DNA of 39,867 bases from Acinetobacter sp. CFCC 10889 (GTDB taxonomy: Bacteria; Pseudomonadota; Gammaproteobacteria; Pseudomonadales; Moraxellaceae), in assembly GCF_003268395.1 (NCBI RefSeq), contig NZ_LQXQ01000040.1, positions 1 through 39,867 of the forward strand. The letters run 5' to 3'. Under the pieces are notes generated by a model. It did not search any database and had not been told where the DNA came from. It saw only the letters and a list, made by a program, of their open reading frames with translations. The translations under genes were made by a program, and so were the position numbers. Shown here piece after piece: positions 17,096-25,855 of the stretch. Each line of letters starts with the position of its first letter. The stretch's first letter is position 1.

Positions 17096-18700
17096 ATGTC
17101 TACATATTTATCAGCGATTGAAGCAATCCGCGAATTAAAAGCAAAATTCGGTGCAACTTGGCGCGATATTAGCCCAGAAGACGCTGCGCGTATGCAAATG
17201 CAAAACCAATTCAAAACTGGTTTAGACATCGCTAAATACACAGCTGCTATTATGCGTCGTGATATGGCTGCTTATGATGCAGACTCAAGCAAATACACTC
17301 AATCATTAGGTTGCTGGCACGGTTTCATTGCGCAACAAAAAATGATTGCGAACAAAAAATACTTCGGCACTACTGAGCGTCGTTACATCTACCTTTCTGG
17401 TTGGATGGTTGCTGCTCTTCGTTCAGAATTCGGTCCACTTCCTGACCAATCTATGCACGAAAAAACTTCAGTACCTGCTTTGATCGAAGAAATCTATACA
17501 TTCCTTCGTCAAGCTGATGCGAAAGAATTAAACGATTTGTTCCGTGCGCTTAAAAAAGCAAACGAAGCTGGTGATACTGCTAAAGCTGCTGAAATCACTG
17601 CTCAAATCGACGGTTTCCAAACTCACGTTGTGCCAATTATTGCTGACATCGATGCTGGTTTCGGTAACGAAGAAGCGACTTACTTACTTGCTCGTAAAAT
17701 GATCGAAGCTGGTGCTTGTGCACTACAAATCGAAAACCAAGTATCTGACGCTAAACAATGTGGTCACCAAGCTGGTAAAGTAACTGTTCCACACGAAGAC
17801 TTCATCGCTAAAATCCATGCATTGCGTTATGCATTCTTAGAAATGGGTCTTGACGACGGTATCATCGTTGCACGTACTGACTCTGAAGGCGCTGACTTGA
17901 CTCAAAAAATCCCAGTGGTTAAAGAGCCAGGCGACATCGCTTCTCAATACATCAGCTACTTAGATACAACTGAAATCAGCATCGAAGAAGCGCAAGAAGA
18001 CGAAATCTTGATCAAACGTGATGGCAAATTACACCGTCCTAAGCGTTTAGCTTCTGGCTTGTATCAGTTCCGTGCTGACACTCAAATTGACCGTGTTGTA
18101 CTTGACTGTGTGTCTAGCTTACAAAATGGTGCGGATCTTCTTTGGATCGAAACTGCGACTCCAAACGTTGAAGAAATCGCTCACATGGTTAACCGTGTTA
18201 AAGAAGTTGTTCCAAATGCGAAACTTGTTTATAACAACTCTCCATCGTTCAACTGGACTTTAAACTTCCGTCAACAAGCTTACGACCGTTGGGTTGCTGA
18301 AGGTAAAGACGTTTCTGCTTACGACCGTGCTAAATTAATGAGCGCTGAGTACGATGCAACTGAATTAGCTGCTGATGCTGATGAAAAAGTTCGTACATTC
18401 CAAGCTGATGCTTCTCGTGAAGCAGGTGTGTTCCATCACTTGATCACACTTCCGACTTACCACACAGCTGCTCTTTCTACGCATGAGCTTGCTCAAGGTT
18501 ACTTCGGCGACCAAGGTATGCTTGCTTATGTTGCTGGCGTTCAACGTAAAGAAATCCGCGGTACAATTTCTTGTGTTAAACACCAAGCAATGGCTGGTTC
18601 AGACATCGGTGATGATCACAAAGAAATCTTCTCTGGTGACAACGCTCTTAAAGCGCATGATGATGCTAAAAATACAATGAACCAATTTGCTGCTCACTAA
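17096..18700 (+). CDS. aceA: Isocitrate lyase
   Basis: 534 residues. This is the longer isocitrate lyase class found in Pseudomonas and Acinetobacter, against about 434 in E. coli. It cleaves isocitrate to glyoxylate and succinate in the glyoxylate shunt during growth on acetate, fatty acids or alkanes. The catalytic motif is SDAKQCGHQAGK, with C222 as the active-site cysteine; ADIDAGFGN (183-191) binds Mg2+; TPNVEEIAHM and YNNSPSFNW are other conserved blocks. AGGA at 17085-17088 fits the ATG. Codons are strongly biased towards preferred forms, implying high expression. Monocistronic with a strong terminator; the LysR gene opposite is a candidate regulator. Confidence 0.96.
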   Translation: MSTYLSAIEAIRELKAKFGATWRDISPEDAARMQMQNQFKTGLDIAKYTAAIMRRDMAAYDADSSKYTQSLGCWHGFIAQQKMIANKKYFGTTERRYIYLSGWMVAALRSEFGPLPDQSMHEKTSVPALIEEIYTFLRQADAKELNDLFRALKKANEAGDTAKAAEITAQIDGFQTHVVPIIADIDAGFGNEEATYLLARKMIEAGACALQIENQVSDAKQCGHQAGKVTVPHEDFIAKIHALRYAFLEMGLDDGIIVARTDSEGADLTQKIPVVKEPGDIASQYISYLDTTEISIEEAQEDEILIKRDGKLHRPKRLASGLYQFRADTQIDRVVLDCVSSLQNGADLLWIETATPNVEEIAHMVNRVKEVVPNAKLVYNNSPSFNWTLNFRQQAYDRWVAEGKDVSAYDRAKLMSAEYDATELAADADEKVRTFQADASREAGVFHHLITLPTYHTAALSTHELAQGYFGDQGMLAYVAGVQRKEIRGTISCVKHQAMAGSDIGDDHKEIFSGDNALKAHDDAKNTMNQFAAH

Positions 18701-18721
18701 GCACTGATTTGATTCAAAAAG

Positions 18722-18746
18722 AAACCCTGCGAAAGCAGGGTTTTTT
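18722..18746 (+). terminator. Intrinsic terminator of aceA
   Basis: AAACCCTGC (18722-18730), GAAA tetraloop, GCAGGGTTT (18735-18743), then T run. Confidence 0.95.
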
Positions 18747-19062
18747 GTGGGCTGGATATTGATAAGGAAAAGATCATTTATATTGGGTCTTGATAAACTT
18801 CAAAAATATGTGAAATAAGCCACATTTAAACGAATTATTACAAAAAAGTATCAGGTCTATTTTTTAATCTTAATTCTCGATATATGCAAAATTTAAGACA
18901 AAATTTTGTGAATTTAAGCATAAGCTTTATAGAATAATCAGTGTGGAAAAGATAATTTACAAATGTGATTTAATTGTTTGAAAATTAGGCGAATTAAATT
19001 TTTATATTATGGCGGTATTGTTACAATCCGCAAAATTTTATATTTATAAGTATGGTGTTTTG
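18747..19062. other. 316-bp non-coding region
   Basis: AT-rich, no supported ORF. It presumably holds the promoter of the acyltransferase gene; no element was recognised beyond a weak TGTG-N8-CACA dyad near 18811-18826. Confidence 0.5.
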
Positions 19063-19650
19063 ATGTTCGAAAAATTAGCTGAACAAAGTCTTGGGGCAAT
19101 GGGGTGGGAGATTGATAATCATTGGGATTTAACCATTGATCAATGTGTGATGATTGCTGCACCACATACCAGTAATTGGGATGCTTTATATGCACGTTTA
19201 GCATTAAAAGCATTAGGGGTAAATGTACGATTGACCATCAAAGACAGCTATATGAAATTGCCTTTTGGTCCATTTGTACGTGCTATGGGTGGCATAGGTA
19301 TTGATCGCAGTCCAAAAAAAGAAGGTGAGGCTCGTCCAAGTATGGTCGAGTTAATGACAGATTTATTTAAAACGCATCCAAAATTGGTGATGTTGGTTAC
19401 GCCTGAAGGTACACGTGCCAAACAAGAAAAATGGAAAACAGGTTTTTATCATGTTGCGGTGAATGCAGGTGTGCCGATTGCACTGGCATATATGGATTAT
19501 GATAAGAAGAAAACAGGCATTGGTAAAATTGTTTATCCATCTGGGGATTATGAAAAAGATATGGCGGAAATCATGGCATTTTATGCACAGATTAATCCGA
19601 AATTTCCTGAGTTATTTAGTGTAGATAAGCGTTATTTTTCAGAAGAATAA
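19063..19650 (+). CDS. PlsC-like lysophospholipid acyltransferase family protein
   Basis: 195 residues from the ATG at 19063; an in-frame ATG at 19009 would add 18 residues that do not look like the family, so the shorter form is preferred. Block I is PHTSNWDALYARL (HX4D, catalytic H and D). Block II/III are FGPFVRAMGGIGIDRS and LVTPEGTRAKQEKWKTGFYHVA (PEGTR acyl-phosphate binding). It belongs to the PlsC superfamily and presumably acylates a lysolipid or glycolipid at the inner membrane. The protein lacks clear membrane helices, unlike housekeeping PlsC. The exact acceptor is unknown. Confidence 0.85.
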   Translation: MFEKLAEQSLGAMGWEIDNHWDLTIDQCVMIAAPHTSNWDALYARLALKALGVNVRLTIKDSYMKLPFGPFVRAMGGIGIDRSPKKEGEARPSMVELMTDLFKTHPKLVMLVTPEGTRAKQEKWKTGFYHVAVNAGVPIALAYMDYDKKKTGIGKIVYPSGDYEKDMAEIMAFYAQINPKFPELFSVDKRYFSEE

Positions 19651-19658
19651 GATGTGTA

Positions 19659-19688
19659 AAAAGACAGAGATTGCTCTGTCTTTTTTTA
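19659..19688 (+). terminator. Intrinsic terminator of the acyltransferase gene
   Basis: AAAAGACAGAG (19659-19669) pairs with CTCTGTCTTTT (19674-19684), 4-base loop, T run to 19687. Confidence 0.93.
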
Positions 19689-19716
19689 ATTATTTATGCT
19701 GAACAATGACTAACTT

Positions 19717-20067
19717 TTAAGTATTTTCATTGATTTGCGTGGATGTATTTTCACTTTGTATACCACCTAAAGCTTCACATGCAGATTTATAGACATCATA
19801 TTGTTGTTGTATAACATGGTCTAAAGGAATTTTAAATAATACATCGCCTGATTTATAGCTGTCGATATAAGAGCTTGCTTTTTCACGACTCACTGCTAAA
19901 GCACGTTCGTGATAAGAGGTAATTGGGCTATGGGCTAATTCTGCACTTTCTATATTTTTGCATTCAAATTGGTTCAGCAATTTTTCTGCTGATTTTATTT
20001 CGCTAGATGTACCAATCGCACAAGCGGTTAAGATGAGGCTTAAACCAAGCAAAAATGAGAATTTCAT
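19717..20067 (-). CDS. Small lipoprotein, unrecognised
   Basis: 116 residues from the ATG at 20067 (a GTG immediately upstream is possible). The first 16 residues are a lipoprotein signal with lipobox LTAC and C16 as the lipidated cysteine. The mature part has two further cysteines (CKNIES and SACEALGG) that could form a disulfide. The C-terminal tail is polar. No known domain was recognised. It converges with the acyltransferase gene. Confidence 0.7.
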   Translation of the reverse strand: MKFSFLLGLSLILTACAIGTSSEIKSAEKLLNQFECKNIESAELAHSPITSYHERALAVSREKASSYIDSYKSGDVLFKIPLDHVIQQQYDVYKSACEALGGIQSENTSTQINENT

Positions 20068-20199
20068 CACAAAAATAATATAAAAATGAGGACAAAAATT
20101 ATATGCCTAATGATTTGAATTAAATAGCTAAGTTTGCCTAAAAATTGGCACATTGGCGGTATTTTGTTACATTTTACATTCTAAATTGTAAATAAATAT

Positions 20200-20931
20200 T
20201 TAAAACAAAGTAGAGAGGCTTAAAAATACACCTGAGGCGAATAATAAACCAAGGACGATTCGTTTAAATTGTATTTCAGATATTTTATAAAATAAGCGTG
20301 CGCCTAAAATCGCAGGAATACTAACAGTGATGATGAGGACAAGAATATAAGGAAAATGGCTGCTATTGATAGTGCCATGCCAGATGTAGATGAGTAATGT
20401 AAATAATTGGATGGCGAAGTTAAAATGGCGTAGCACATAACGTTGTTGTTCTTTAGGCAGTTGTTTTAGCATGACCCATGCTGAAGGAAGTGCACCGCAA
20501 AAACCACCTAAGCCACCAAGTACACCGCCTAGAAAACCAATGATACTGTCTGCAATTTTGCCCATTTTTTTTAATCGTGGCAGTTCAGGGGCAAAATAAA
20601 GGGTCGGACACCATAAGATAAGAAAAATACCTAAAATAATTTTAAAAATATCTTGGTGAATATAATGTAATAGTGCCGTACCGAGTGGGACACCAATCAA
20701 ACCTGCAAGAATATAAGGTTTAGCCAAAGAAAAAGGGAGTGTATGTTTTTGTTCTTTGCTAAGTGCAATGCAGTGGCTCCAAAGCGATGCAAAGACGAGT
20801 AGAGGTGCAGCCACTTGTGCGGGTAGAACCCAAATCCAAAATGACATGGCGATCAAGGCAAACGCAAAACCTGTTAAACCTTGTACAAAACCTGCAATCA
20901 TTGCACCAAGACAAAAAATGACCCAAGTCAT
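20200..20931 (-). CDS. TauE/SafE-family permease
   Basis: 243 residues with about eight hydrophobic segments. The two half-repeats show the family pattern AGFVQGLTGFAFALIAMSFW and GFLGGVLGGLGGFCGALPSAWVM. Members export sulfite, sulfoacetate or other organic anions, or act as general anion permeases, in the inner membrane. No sulfur-metabolism gene is adjacent, so the substrate is open. The gene stands alone, on the same strand as the lipoprotein gene after a gap of about 130 bp. Confidence 0.85.
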   Translation of the reverse strand: MTWVIFCLGAMIAGFVQGLTGFAFALIAMSFWIWVLPAQVAAPLLVFASLWSHCIALSKEQKHTLPFSLAKPYILAGLIGVPLGTALLHYIHQDIFKIILGIFLILWCPTLYFAPELPRLKKMGKIADSIIGFLGGVLGGLGGFCGALPSAWVMLKQLPKEQQRYVLRHFNFAIQLFTLLIYIWHGTINSSHFPYILVLIITVSIPAILGARLFYKISEIQFKRIVLGLLFASGVFLSLSTLF

Positions 20932-21144
20932 GTGTTATGCCAAGAAATGAGGAAATGTATTTGAATGGATGCGGAATAAGACATGCGACTTCATAGATCT
21001 AAATGCAAGTTCATTTTAAAGGATTTTGCTGTATGAATGTATTTTCAAGCGATGAAATAATTTATTTAGGACAAAATCAAAATGTCAGACATAAAAATAT
21101 GATTTGAATGATTGATGATGGAACAGCCAAAATAAACATTAAGG

Positions 21145-23127
21145 TTATTTAGCTTGTAATAAGTGCGTTTGTAGAATTCTACGTAATTCTAAAATCACTT
21201 CAGGTTTTTCATGAATTGAGTGTCCACCTTGTAACACCTTTTCAGAAATTGCTCCCTCTAAATGCGAACTGCTATATGGGACAATACCATCAGACATGAT
21301 ATTTGGATCATGACTTTGGGTTTTATTACCAATAATGGAGTGATAAGGAATGAGTGGCACTGGCATAATTTGGGTGGTCAAGGTCATAAAACGAGCATCA
21401 CGGCTTAAATCGGCAGGACCTGAACGGACTAAACCCGCAGATGAGCTTTTTTGATGTGGAATTTGAATATTGACATCATTTAAAAATGTTGTTGGTAGCA
21501 CGACCAGTTTTTTCGCAAGATTAGTAAACCAACGATCAGCGAACTCTGTGCCATGATGTGGTGCAGCAATAAAAATTGCTCGACTCACGGGCTTTAATGG
21601 TTTGAAAATAAAACGTTCACGAATCACAGGATTACGCTGTAATTGAGTGTGTTGTTCATAATTCATGTAGGGAATTGCTCGCTCAGAAATATCCGCATCA
21701 CTGATCAGTAAGCGACTGATTACGCCACCCATACTGTGTCCAATCAGTACAGCATCTTTGGCAGATGGACTATTCGGTTGGATTTGTGCAAAAGCTTGAT
21801 TAAGTAGAGCATTGATCTGATAACGACTTTCAAAAATGGGCATATTGGTGGAGTAAAATACTTGCCAAACTTGAAAGTTTTCACGTAGTTTCGTATCACC
21901 CATAATATTATTGGTCAAAGAAATCCATGTTTCAGGACTACTTGCCAAACCATGAATCATCACAATAATTTTTTTCTTGGGTTGATAAGGTTCTAATTGA
22001 TACAAATGCGGCATTCGTAATTTTTCTTCACGATTGAGCAATGTCCAATACCCTGCTGAACCGAGTTTATTTTCTGCCAACCATAAGCCAAAGGGCACAG
22101 AATAATTAGCGGTTAAGGTGTAATCATGCTGATGAATGTGGGCAGTTTTATAGAGATTCGGGTCATAAAATTCAACTTTAAATACAGCTTTGCCTGACAA
22201 AATATCAGTCACAGAACTTTGTGCATCGATAGGTTGTACCACAGTGCTGACAGGGAGATAACGTGCCTCATGGATATTGGGATTAGGTCGATCTTTATAA
22301 GCTTGTGTAGGATCTAAAAGAAATACATTACTTGTCGCTGTGGCATTTTGTTCATTTTGAAGTGCTTTAACCATCACAAACTCTGCACCTAAACCTTCTT
22401 GGCGGTTAATGCTATAAAAGCCTGAAAAATTCAGGGTATAGCTTGATTGTAGTTTGCTGATCTGTGCATTTTGTAAAGTTGGATAATGGGCTAAGTCAAA
22501 TTGATATGTGGATGAACCAAGTTTAAGTTGTTGAGGAATTTTACGATAAGCAAAGCGTTCATGTGCTTTGGTCATGAGTTGTGATAATGCTACATTATAA
22601 AAAGTTCGCACTTGTCCCTGACGTAGATCGAATAAACGTGTTTCAGGTGTTTGTGAAGATAAAAATAAATACACATAGCTATAACGTAAGCTTTGATCAA
22701 AATAACCGAGTTGCTGATCTTGGCAGTTTTGCTGTGGCGTGGTAGTTGCTGTATTTTGCTTTGAAGTTAAAGCTAAGGGCGAGCTGCAATGAGTTTGCTT
22801 TTTTAAGTGAATGGCTTTGCTTAAATATAACTCACTGGCAGCAGAATAAAATTGGTCTTTATCTAAAATATCATTTTTTGCGAGTTGTTCGATACAGCTG
22901 TCGATTTGTGCTAAGCACTGATTTGATGAGATATTTTGTAAACGTAAAAAGCTGCGAGTTGCTTCACTGAGTTGGTTGTTGGTTAAGATATTATCTGTTT
23001 TTTCGGTTAATGATGACTGTAAATGATGTGTTCTGACTTTAACCAGTTGACAAGCACTTAACAAGCTTATGCCAATACTGCTGAGTAAACTGAATCGAAT
23101 TATTTTAACAAGATCAAAATTTATCAT
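21145..23127 (-). CDS. Large alpha/beta-hydrolase lipoprotein (lipase/esterase-like)
   Basis: 660 residues. The signal peptide ends in lipobox LLSAC (C26), so it is probably an outer-membrane lipoprotein. Residues 27-380 match no domain I recognise and contain several cysteines and a Gln/Thr-rich stretch (SKQNTATTTPQQNCQDQQ). The hydrolase domain starts near 385: oxyanion MIHGLASSPETW, nucleophile elbow GHSMGG (S465), AAPHHGTEFADRW, acid D613 in MSDGIVPYSS, and histidine H636 or H639 in GGHSIHEKP. The fold and PHHGTE loop resemble lipases of the triacylglycerol/PGAP1 type. Substrate unknown. Confidence 0.82.
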   Translation of the reverse strand: MINFDLVKIIRFSLLSSIGISLLSACQLVKVRTHHLQSSLTEKTDNILTNNQLSEATRSFLRLQNISSNQCLAQIDSCIEQLAKNDILDKDQFYSAASELYLSKAIHLKKQTHCSSPLALTSKQNTATTTPQQNCQDQQLGYFDQSLRYSYVYLFLSSQTPETRLFDLRQGQVRTFYNVALSQLMTKAHERFAYRKIPQQLKLGSSTYQFDLAHYPTLQNAQISKLQSSYTLNFSGFYSINRQEGLGAEFVMVKALQNEQNATATSNVFLLDPTQAYKDRPNPNIHEARYLPVSTVVQPIDAQSSVTDILSGKAVFKVEFYDPNLYKTAHIHQHDYTLTANYSVPFGLWLAENKLGSAGYWTLLNREEKLRMPHLYQLEPYQPKKKIIVMIHGLASSPETWISLTNNIMGDTKLRENFQVWQVFYSTNMPIFESRYQINALLNQAFAQIQPNSPSAKDAVLIGHSMGGVISRLLISDADISERAIPYMNYEQHTQLQRNPVIRERFIFKPLKPVSRAIFIAAPHHGTEFADRWFTNLAKKLVVLPTTFLNDVNIQIPHQKSSSAGLVRSGPADLSRDARFMTLTTQIMPVPLIPYHSIIGNKTQSHDPNIMSDGIVPYSSSHLEGAISEKVLQGGHSIHEKPEVILELRRILQTHLLQAK

Positions 23128-23306
23128 GGTTTGTTACTCACAAATCAGGTCATCAGCAGCCATTTTTCAATGCAGCATAGCTTGTGCATGGCAGGATTGC
23201 TATATACAGCAGATGAAATTTTAAATCGGATTTTAAAGCAAATAGAATAATGCTATTCATTCATAAAAATTCTCAGATTTAAAAAATACGCTTTCGCCAT
23301 TTAAAG

Positions 23307-23319
23307 ATGCATTTTGCAT
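23307..23319. promoter_or_regulatory. Dyad upstream of the sigma-54 promoter, possible activator site
   Basis: ATGCA-TTT-TGCAT is a perfect 13-bp inverted repeat about 120 bp upstream of the predicted start of transcription, the distance typical of enhancer-binding proteins. It only loosely resembles the NtrC consensus (TGCAC-N7-GTGCA style), so the assignment is tentative. Confidence 0.3.
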
Positions 23320-23412
23320 TTACATTTTCAGCTTTAAAAACTGTTTGCCCAAAAAGCAGGCATTTTAGTTTTATTATTTTACGATTTTCTCTGCAAATTG
23401 CTGTTTTAAATA

Positions 23413-23429
23413 TTGGCACACTTTCTGCA
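23413..23429 (+). promoter_or_regulatory. Sigma-54 (RpoN) promoter
   Basis: TTGGCAC-ACTTT-CTGCA matches the YTGGCAC-N5-TTGCW consensus with one change (CTGC for TTGC). The invariant GG (23415-23416) and GC (23427-23428) are 12 bp apart, as required. Predicted transcription start near 23440, 39 nt before the first ORF. Nitrogen regulation fits the downstream allophanate hydrolase. Confidence 0.72.
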
Positions 23430-23478
23430 TTTCTCAGTATTACCAAAAATAAGTTTTGTAATACCACGGGAGATGCAC

Positions 23479-23586
23479 ATGAATACTTCAACAAGCACAA
23501 GCAATATGCATCCGCTAAAAAAATTCATTGTTGAATTATTTAGCGTGCGGGCAGGCGTACATATTAAACAAGAACAAAAAGGATAA
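23479..23586 (+). CDS. 35-residue ORF at the head of the nitrogen locus
   Basis: Begins MNTSTSTSNMHPLKKFIVEL and ends QEQKG. It is preceded by GGGAGA 5 bases from the ATG and begins about 39 nt after the predicted sigma-54 transcription start. Its stop (23584-23586) is 4 bases before the GTG of the NikR-like gene, whose ribosome-binding site AAAGGA lies inside it, so the two are likely translationally coupled. No family was recognised. It may be a small protein, a leader peptide, or a remnant of a longer gene. Confidence 0.5.
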   Translation: MNTSTSTSNMHPLKKFIVELFSVRAGVHIKQEQKG

Positions 23587-23590
23587 ATCT

Positions 23591-24031
23591 GTGCCGAAAA
23601 CTAAGTTGGCACGGGTCAGTGTGACAGTGCCTGAAATGACGCTGTTCGCATTGGATCAAAAAATTGTCGATCAACATTATGAAAGCCGTTCACAAGCGAT
23701 AGTTGACATGATTCATAAGCATTTGATTGCTGAACAAGACAGCTCAAATGCCGTGATGGTTGGAACGCTGACCTTATTGTATCGCCTTGAGCAAAGTAGT
23801 TTACGTAACCAACTTTTTGATTTACAACAACAGTTTTTAACACAAGTGATTAGCTCATTACACATTCAATTGGATGAGCAAAAGATTTTACAAGTGATGT
23901 TGATGCAAGGTGCGAGCAGTGAACTTCGACAGATTTCAGCACAATTTATTGCACTCAAAGGCGTGATTAAAGGGCATTTAGAACTGATGGATGCGGTCAT
24001 GCCACCCATTTTACAAAATAGTGAAAGATGA
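23591..24031 (+). CDS. NikR-like ribbon-helix-helix regulator lacking most nickel ligands
   Basis: 146 residues. The ribbon-helix-helix domain is ARVSVTVPEMTLFALDQKIVDQ with SRSQAIVDMIHKHL. The C-terminal ACT-like domain (about 55-133, AVMVGTLTLLYRLEQSSLRNQL ... SSLHIQLDEQKILQVMLMQG ... KGVIKGHLELM) aligns with NikR over its length. Compared with E. coli NikR, H87 is kept (H91) but H76, H89 and C95 correspond to Q80, Q93 and I99, so a high-affinity Ni site is not expected; this alignment was made by eye. GTG start at 23591 with AAAGGA 7 bases upstream. It lies first before the allophanate hydrolase (12-bp gap) and probably controls this operon in response to some other ligand. Confidence 0.8.
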   Translation: MPKTKLARVSVTVPEMTLFALDQKIVDQHYESRSQAIVDMIHKHLIAEQDSSNAVMVGTLTLLYRLEQSSLRNQLFDLQQQFLTQVISSLHIQLDEQKILQVMLMQGASSELRQISAQFIALKGVIKGHLELMDAVMPPILQNSER

Positions 24032-24043
24032 GGACGATTTACC

Positions 24044-25855
24044 ATGCAAAAGCAATGGACGATTCAAGACTGGCAAATAGCCTATGCAGAACAGCAGATT
24101 CAAATTAATGATTTATATGATTATGTTGCAAAAATTGACAATTATGATCATGCATGGATTGAATTAGCAAGTCCTGAACTTTTACAGGTGCAAATAGAGT
24201 ATTTGGTTGAAAAAAATAGTACTGATTTGCCTTTATATGGCATTCCATTCGCAGTGAAAGATAATATTGATGTCGCAGGTTTTCATACGACAGCTGCCTG
24301 TAAAGAAGCAAGTTACTTGGCGCAGCAAGATGCATTTGTGGTTGCAAAACTTAAGGCGGCAGGTGCAATTGTGATTGGCAAGACCAATTTGGATCAATTT
24401 GCGACAGGTCTTGTTGGTGTACGTTCACCTTTTGGTGCGGTGAAAAATAGTTTTAATCCAGAATATATCAGTGGTGGTTCAAGTTCTGGCTCTTCGGTGG
24501 TGGTGGCGAATGGACGGGTTCCTTTTGCTTTAGGTACAGATACAGCGGGGTCAGGGCGAGTACCTGCTGGGCATAATAATATTGTCGGTTTGAAGCCAAC
24601 CAAAGGCTGGTTTTCCAATACAGGTTTGATTCCTGCATGTCGGACTATTGATGTGATTTCGATTTTTGCCTTAACTGTGGATGATGCATGGCAAGTTGCA
24701 CAAATTATGCAAGGCTATGATGAAAATGATGCTTATTCACGCCAACATCCTGCCAATGTGCCGAGTCAATTTTCTAAAGGTAAAATCGCTATTCCTGCGC
24801 AGCTTGAGTTTTATGGTGATGTAGAGACTGAAAAAGCCTTTCAAATCGCCATAGAACGTGTGGAAGCACTTGGTTATCAAGTAGAGAAAATTGATTTTTC
24901 TATTTTTAATGAGTTGGCGCAAGCACTCTACAATGACGCATGGGTGGCAGAGCGTACGGTTGCAGTTGAAAGGATGATTCATCGTGAACAAGCGCATCCT
25001 GTGATTGCACAAATCATTGCCCAAGCGGATAAATTTCAAGCCACAGATGCCTTAAAAGCAGAATATACACGGGCAGAATTAGCACGAAAAATTAATTTGG
25101 CTTTAGTACCTTATGATGCCTTGATGGTACCGACTTCACCAACCATTTATAAAATTGCGGAGGTTGAAGCTGATCCAATTGTGAAAAATAGTCACATGGG
25201 GGCATATACCAATTTTGTTAATTTTGCGGATTTATCAGCAATTGCTGTGCCGAATGTGATTCGTGGTGATGCTTTACCAAGTGGTGTGACATTTATTGCA
25301 CCAGCGTGGATGGATCAGGCTTTAGCAAATTTTGCACAAACTTGGCAAACACATATACAGCTCAACTTAGGGATATCGACACAACCCTATAAAAAAACAA
25401 TCAATATTCATTCACAACATTCCATACAACTGGCAGTGGTTGGCGCACACCTCACGGGAATGCCATTGAATTTCCAACTGACCACACGAGGGGGAACGTT
25501 ATTACAAAAGACCACTTCAGCAGCCCATTATCAATTATTTGCCCTTAAAAATACTGTACCACCTAAACCCGCTTTGCAATGTGTACAGACGGGTGGCAAT
25601 GCCATTGAACTCGAAGTTTGGGATATTCCACTGGCAAATTTTGGTGCAATCGTGGCAGAAGTGCCTGCACCTTTAGGCATTGGTAATGTGCAACTTGCGG
25701 ACGGGACATGGGTGAAAGGTTTTATTTGTGAGGGCTATACACTTACAGATGCGACCAATATCAGCCATTTTGGTGGATGGCGTGCCTATATTCATTCTTT
25801 ACAAGCCACCAATAGCAAATTTAAATGTCATTCAATTGGGGAAATTGTATCATGA
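24044..25855 (+). CDS. Allophanate hydrolase
   Basis: 603 residues, full length for AtzF-type enzymes. It splits allophanate into ammonium and CO2, the second step of urea amidolyase and carboxyguanidine pathways. The N-terminal amidase-signature domain has triad K72 (FAVKDNID), S146 (SGGSSSGSS) and nucleophile S170 (GTDTAGSGRVPAG), spaced 74 and 24 residues apart as in AtzF. The C-terminal domain (about 445-600) carries GAHLTGMPLNFQL and PLGIGNVQLADGTWVKGFICEG ... ISHFGGWRAYI. AGGA precedes the ATG; the stop overlaps the next start (ATGA). The carboxylase that would supply allophanate is not in the window. Confidence 0.93.
   Translation: MQKQWTIQDWQIAYAEQQIQINDLYDYVAKIDNYDHAWIELASPELLQVQIEYLVEKNSTDLPLYGIPFAVKDNIDVAGFHTTAACKEASYLAQQDAFVVAKLKAAGAIVIGKTNLDQFATGLVGVRSPFGAVKNSFNPEYISGGSSSGSSVVVANGRVPFALGTDTAGSGRVPAGHNNIVGLKPTKGWFSNTGLIPACRTIDVISIFALTVDDAWQVAQIMQGYDENDAYSRQHPANVPSQFSKGKIAIPAQLEFYGDVETEKAFQIAIERVEALGYQVEKIDFSIFNELAQALYNDAWVAERTVAVERMIHREQAHPVIAQIIAQADKFQATDALKAEYTRAELARKINLALVPYDALMVPTSPTIYKIAEVEADPIVKNSHMGAYTNFVNFADLSAIAVPNVIRGDALPSGVTFIAPAWMDQALANFAQTWQTHIQLNLGISTQPYKKTINIHSQHSIQLAVVGAHLTGMPLNFQLTTRGGTLLQKTTSAAHYQLFALKNTVPPKPALQCVQTGGNAIELEVWDIPLANFGAIVAEVPAPLGIGNVQLADGTWVKGFICEGYTLTDATNISHFGGWRAYIHSLQATNSKFKCHSIGEIVS

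Larger units (their letters stand above)
23128..23478. other. 351-bp divergent regulatory region with sigma-54 promoter
   Basis: No supported protein-coding gene. It separates the hydrolase lipoprotein (minus) from the nitrogen locus (plus), and contains the -24/-12 promoter at 23413-23429 and an upstream dyad ATGCA-TTT-TGCAT at 23307-23319. Confidence 0.6.

Noticed and set aside
18483..18680. ORFs in other frames within aceA, glyA, rpsB and tsf
   Set aside because: They are by-products of strong codon bias in highly expressed genes, with no start signals or family resemblance.
23128..23478. Guanidine-I (ykkC) riboswitch upstream of the allophanate hydrolase operon
   Set aside because: Such operons often carry one, but none of its conserved blocks (for example the GGTCCGAGAG-type segment) could be found; a sigma-54 promoter is present instead.
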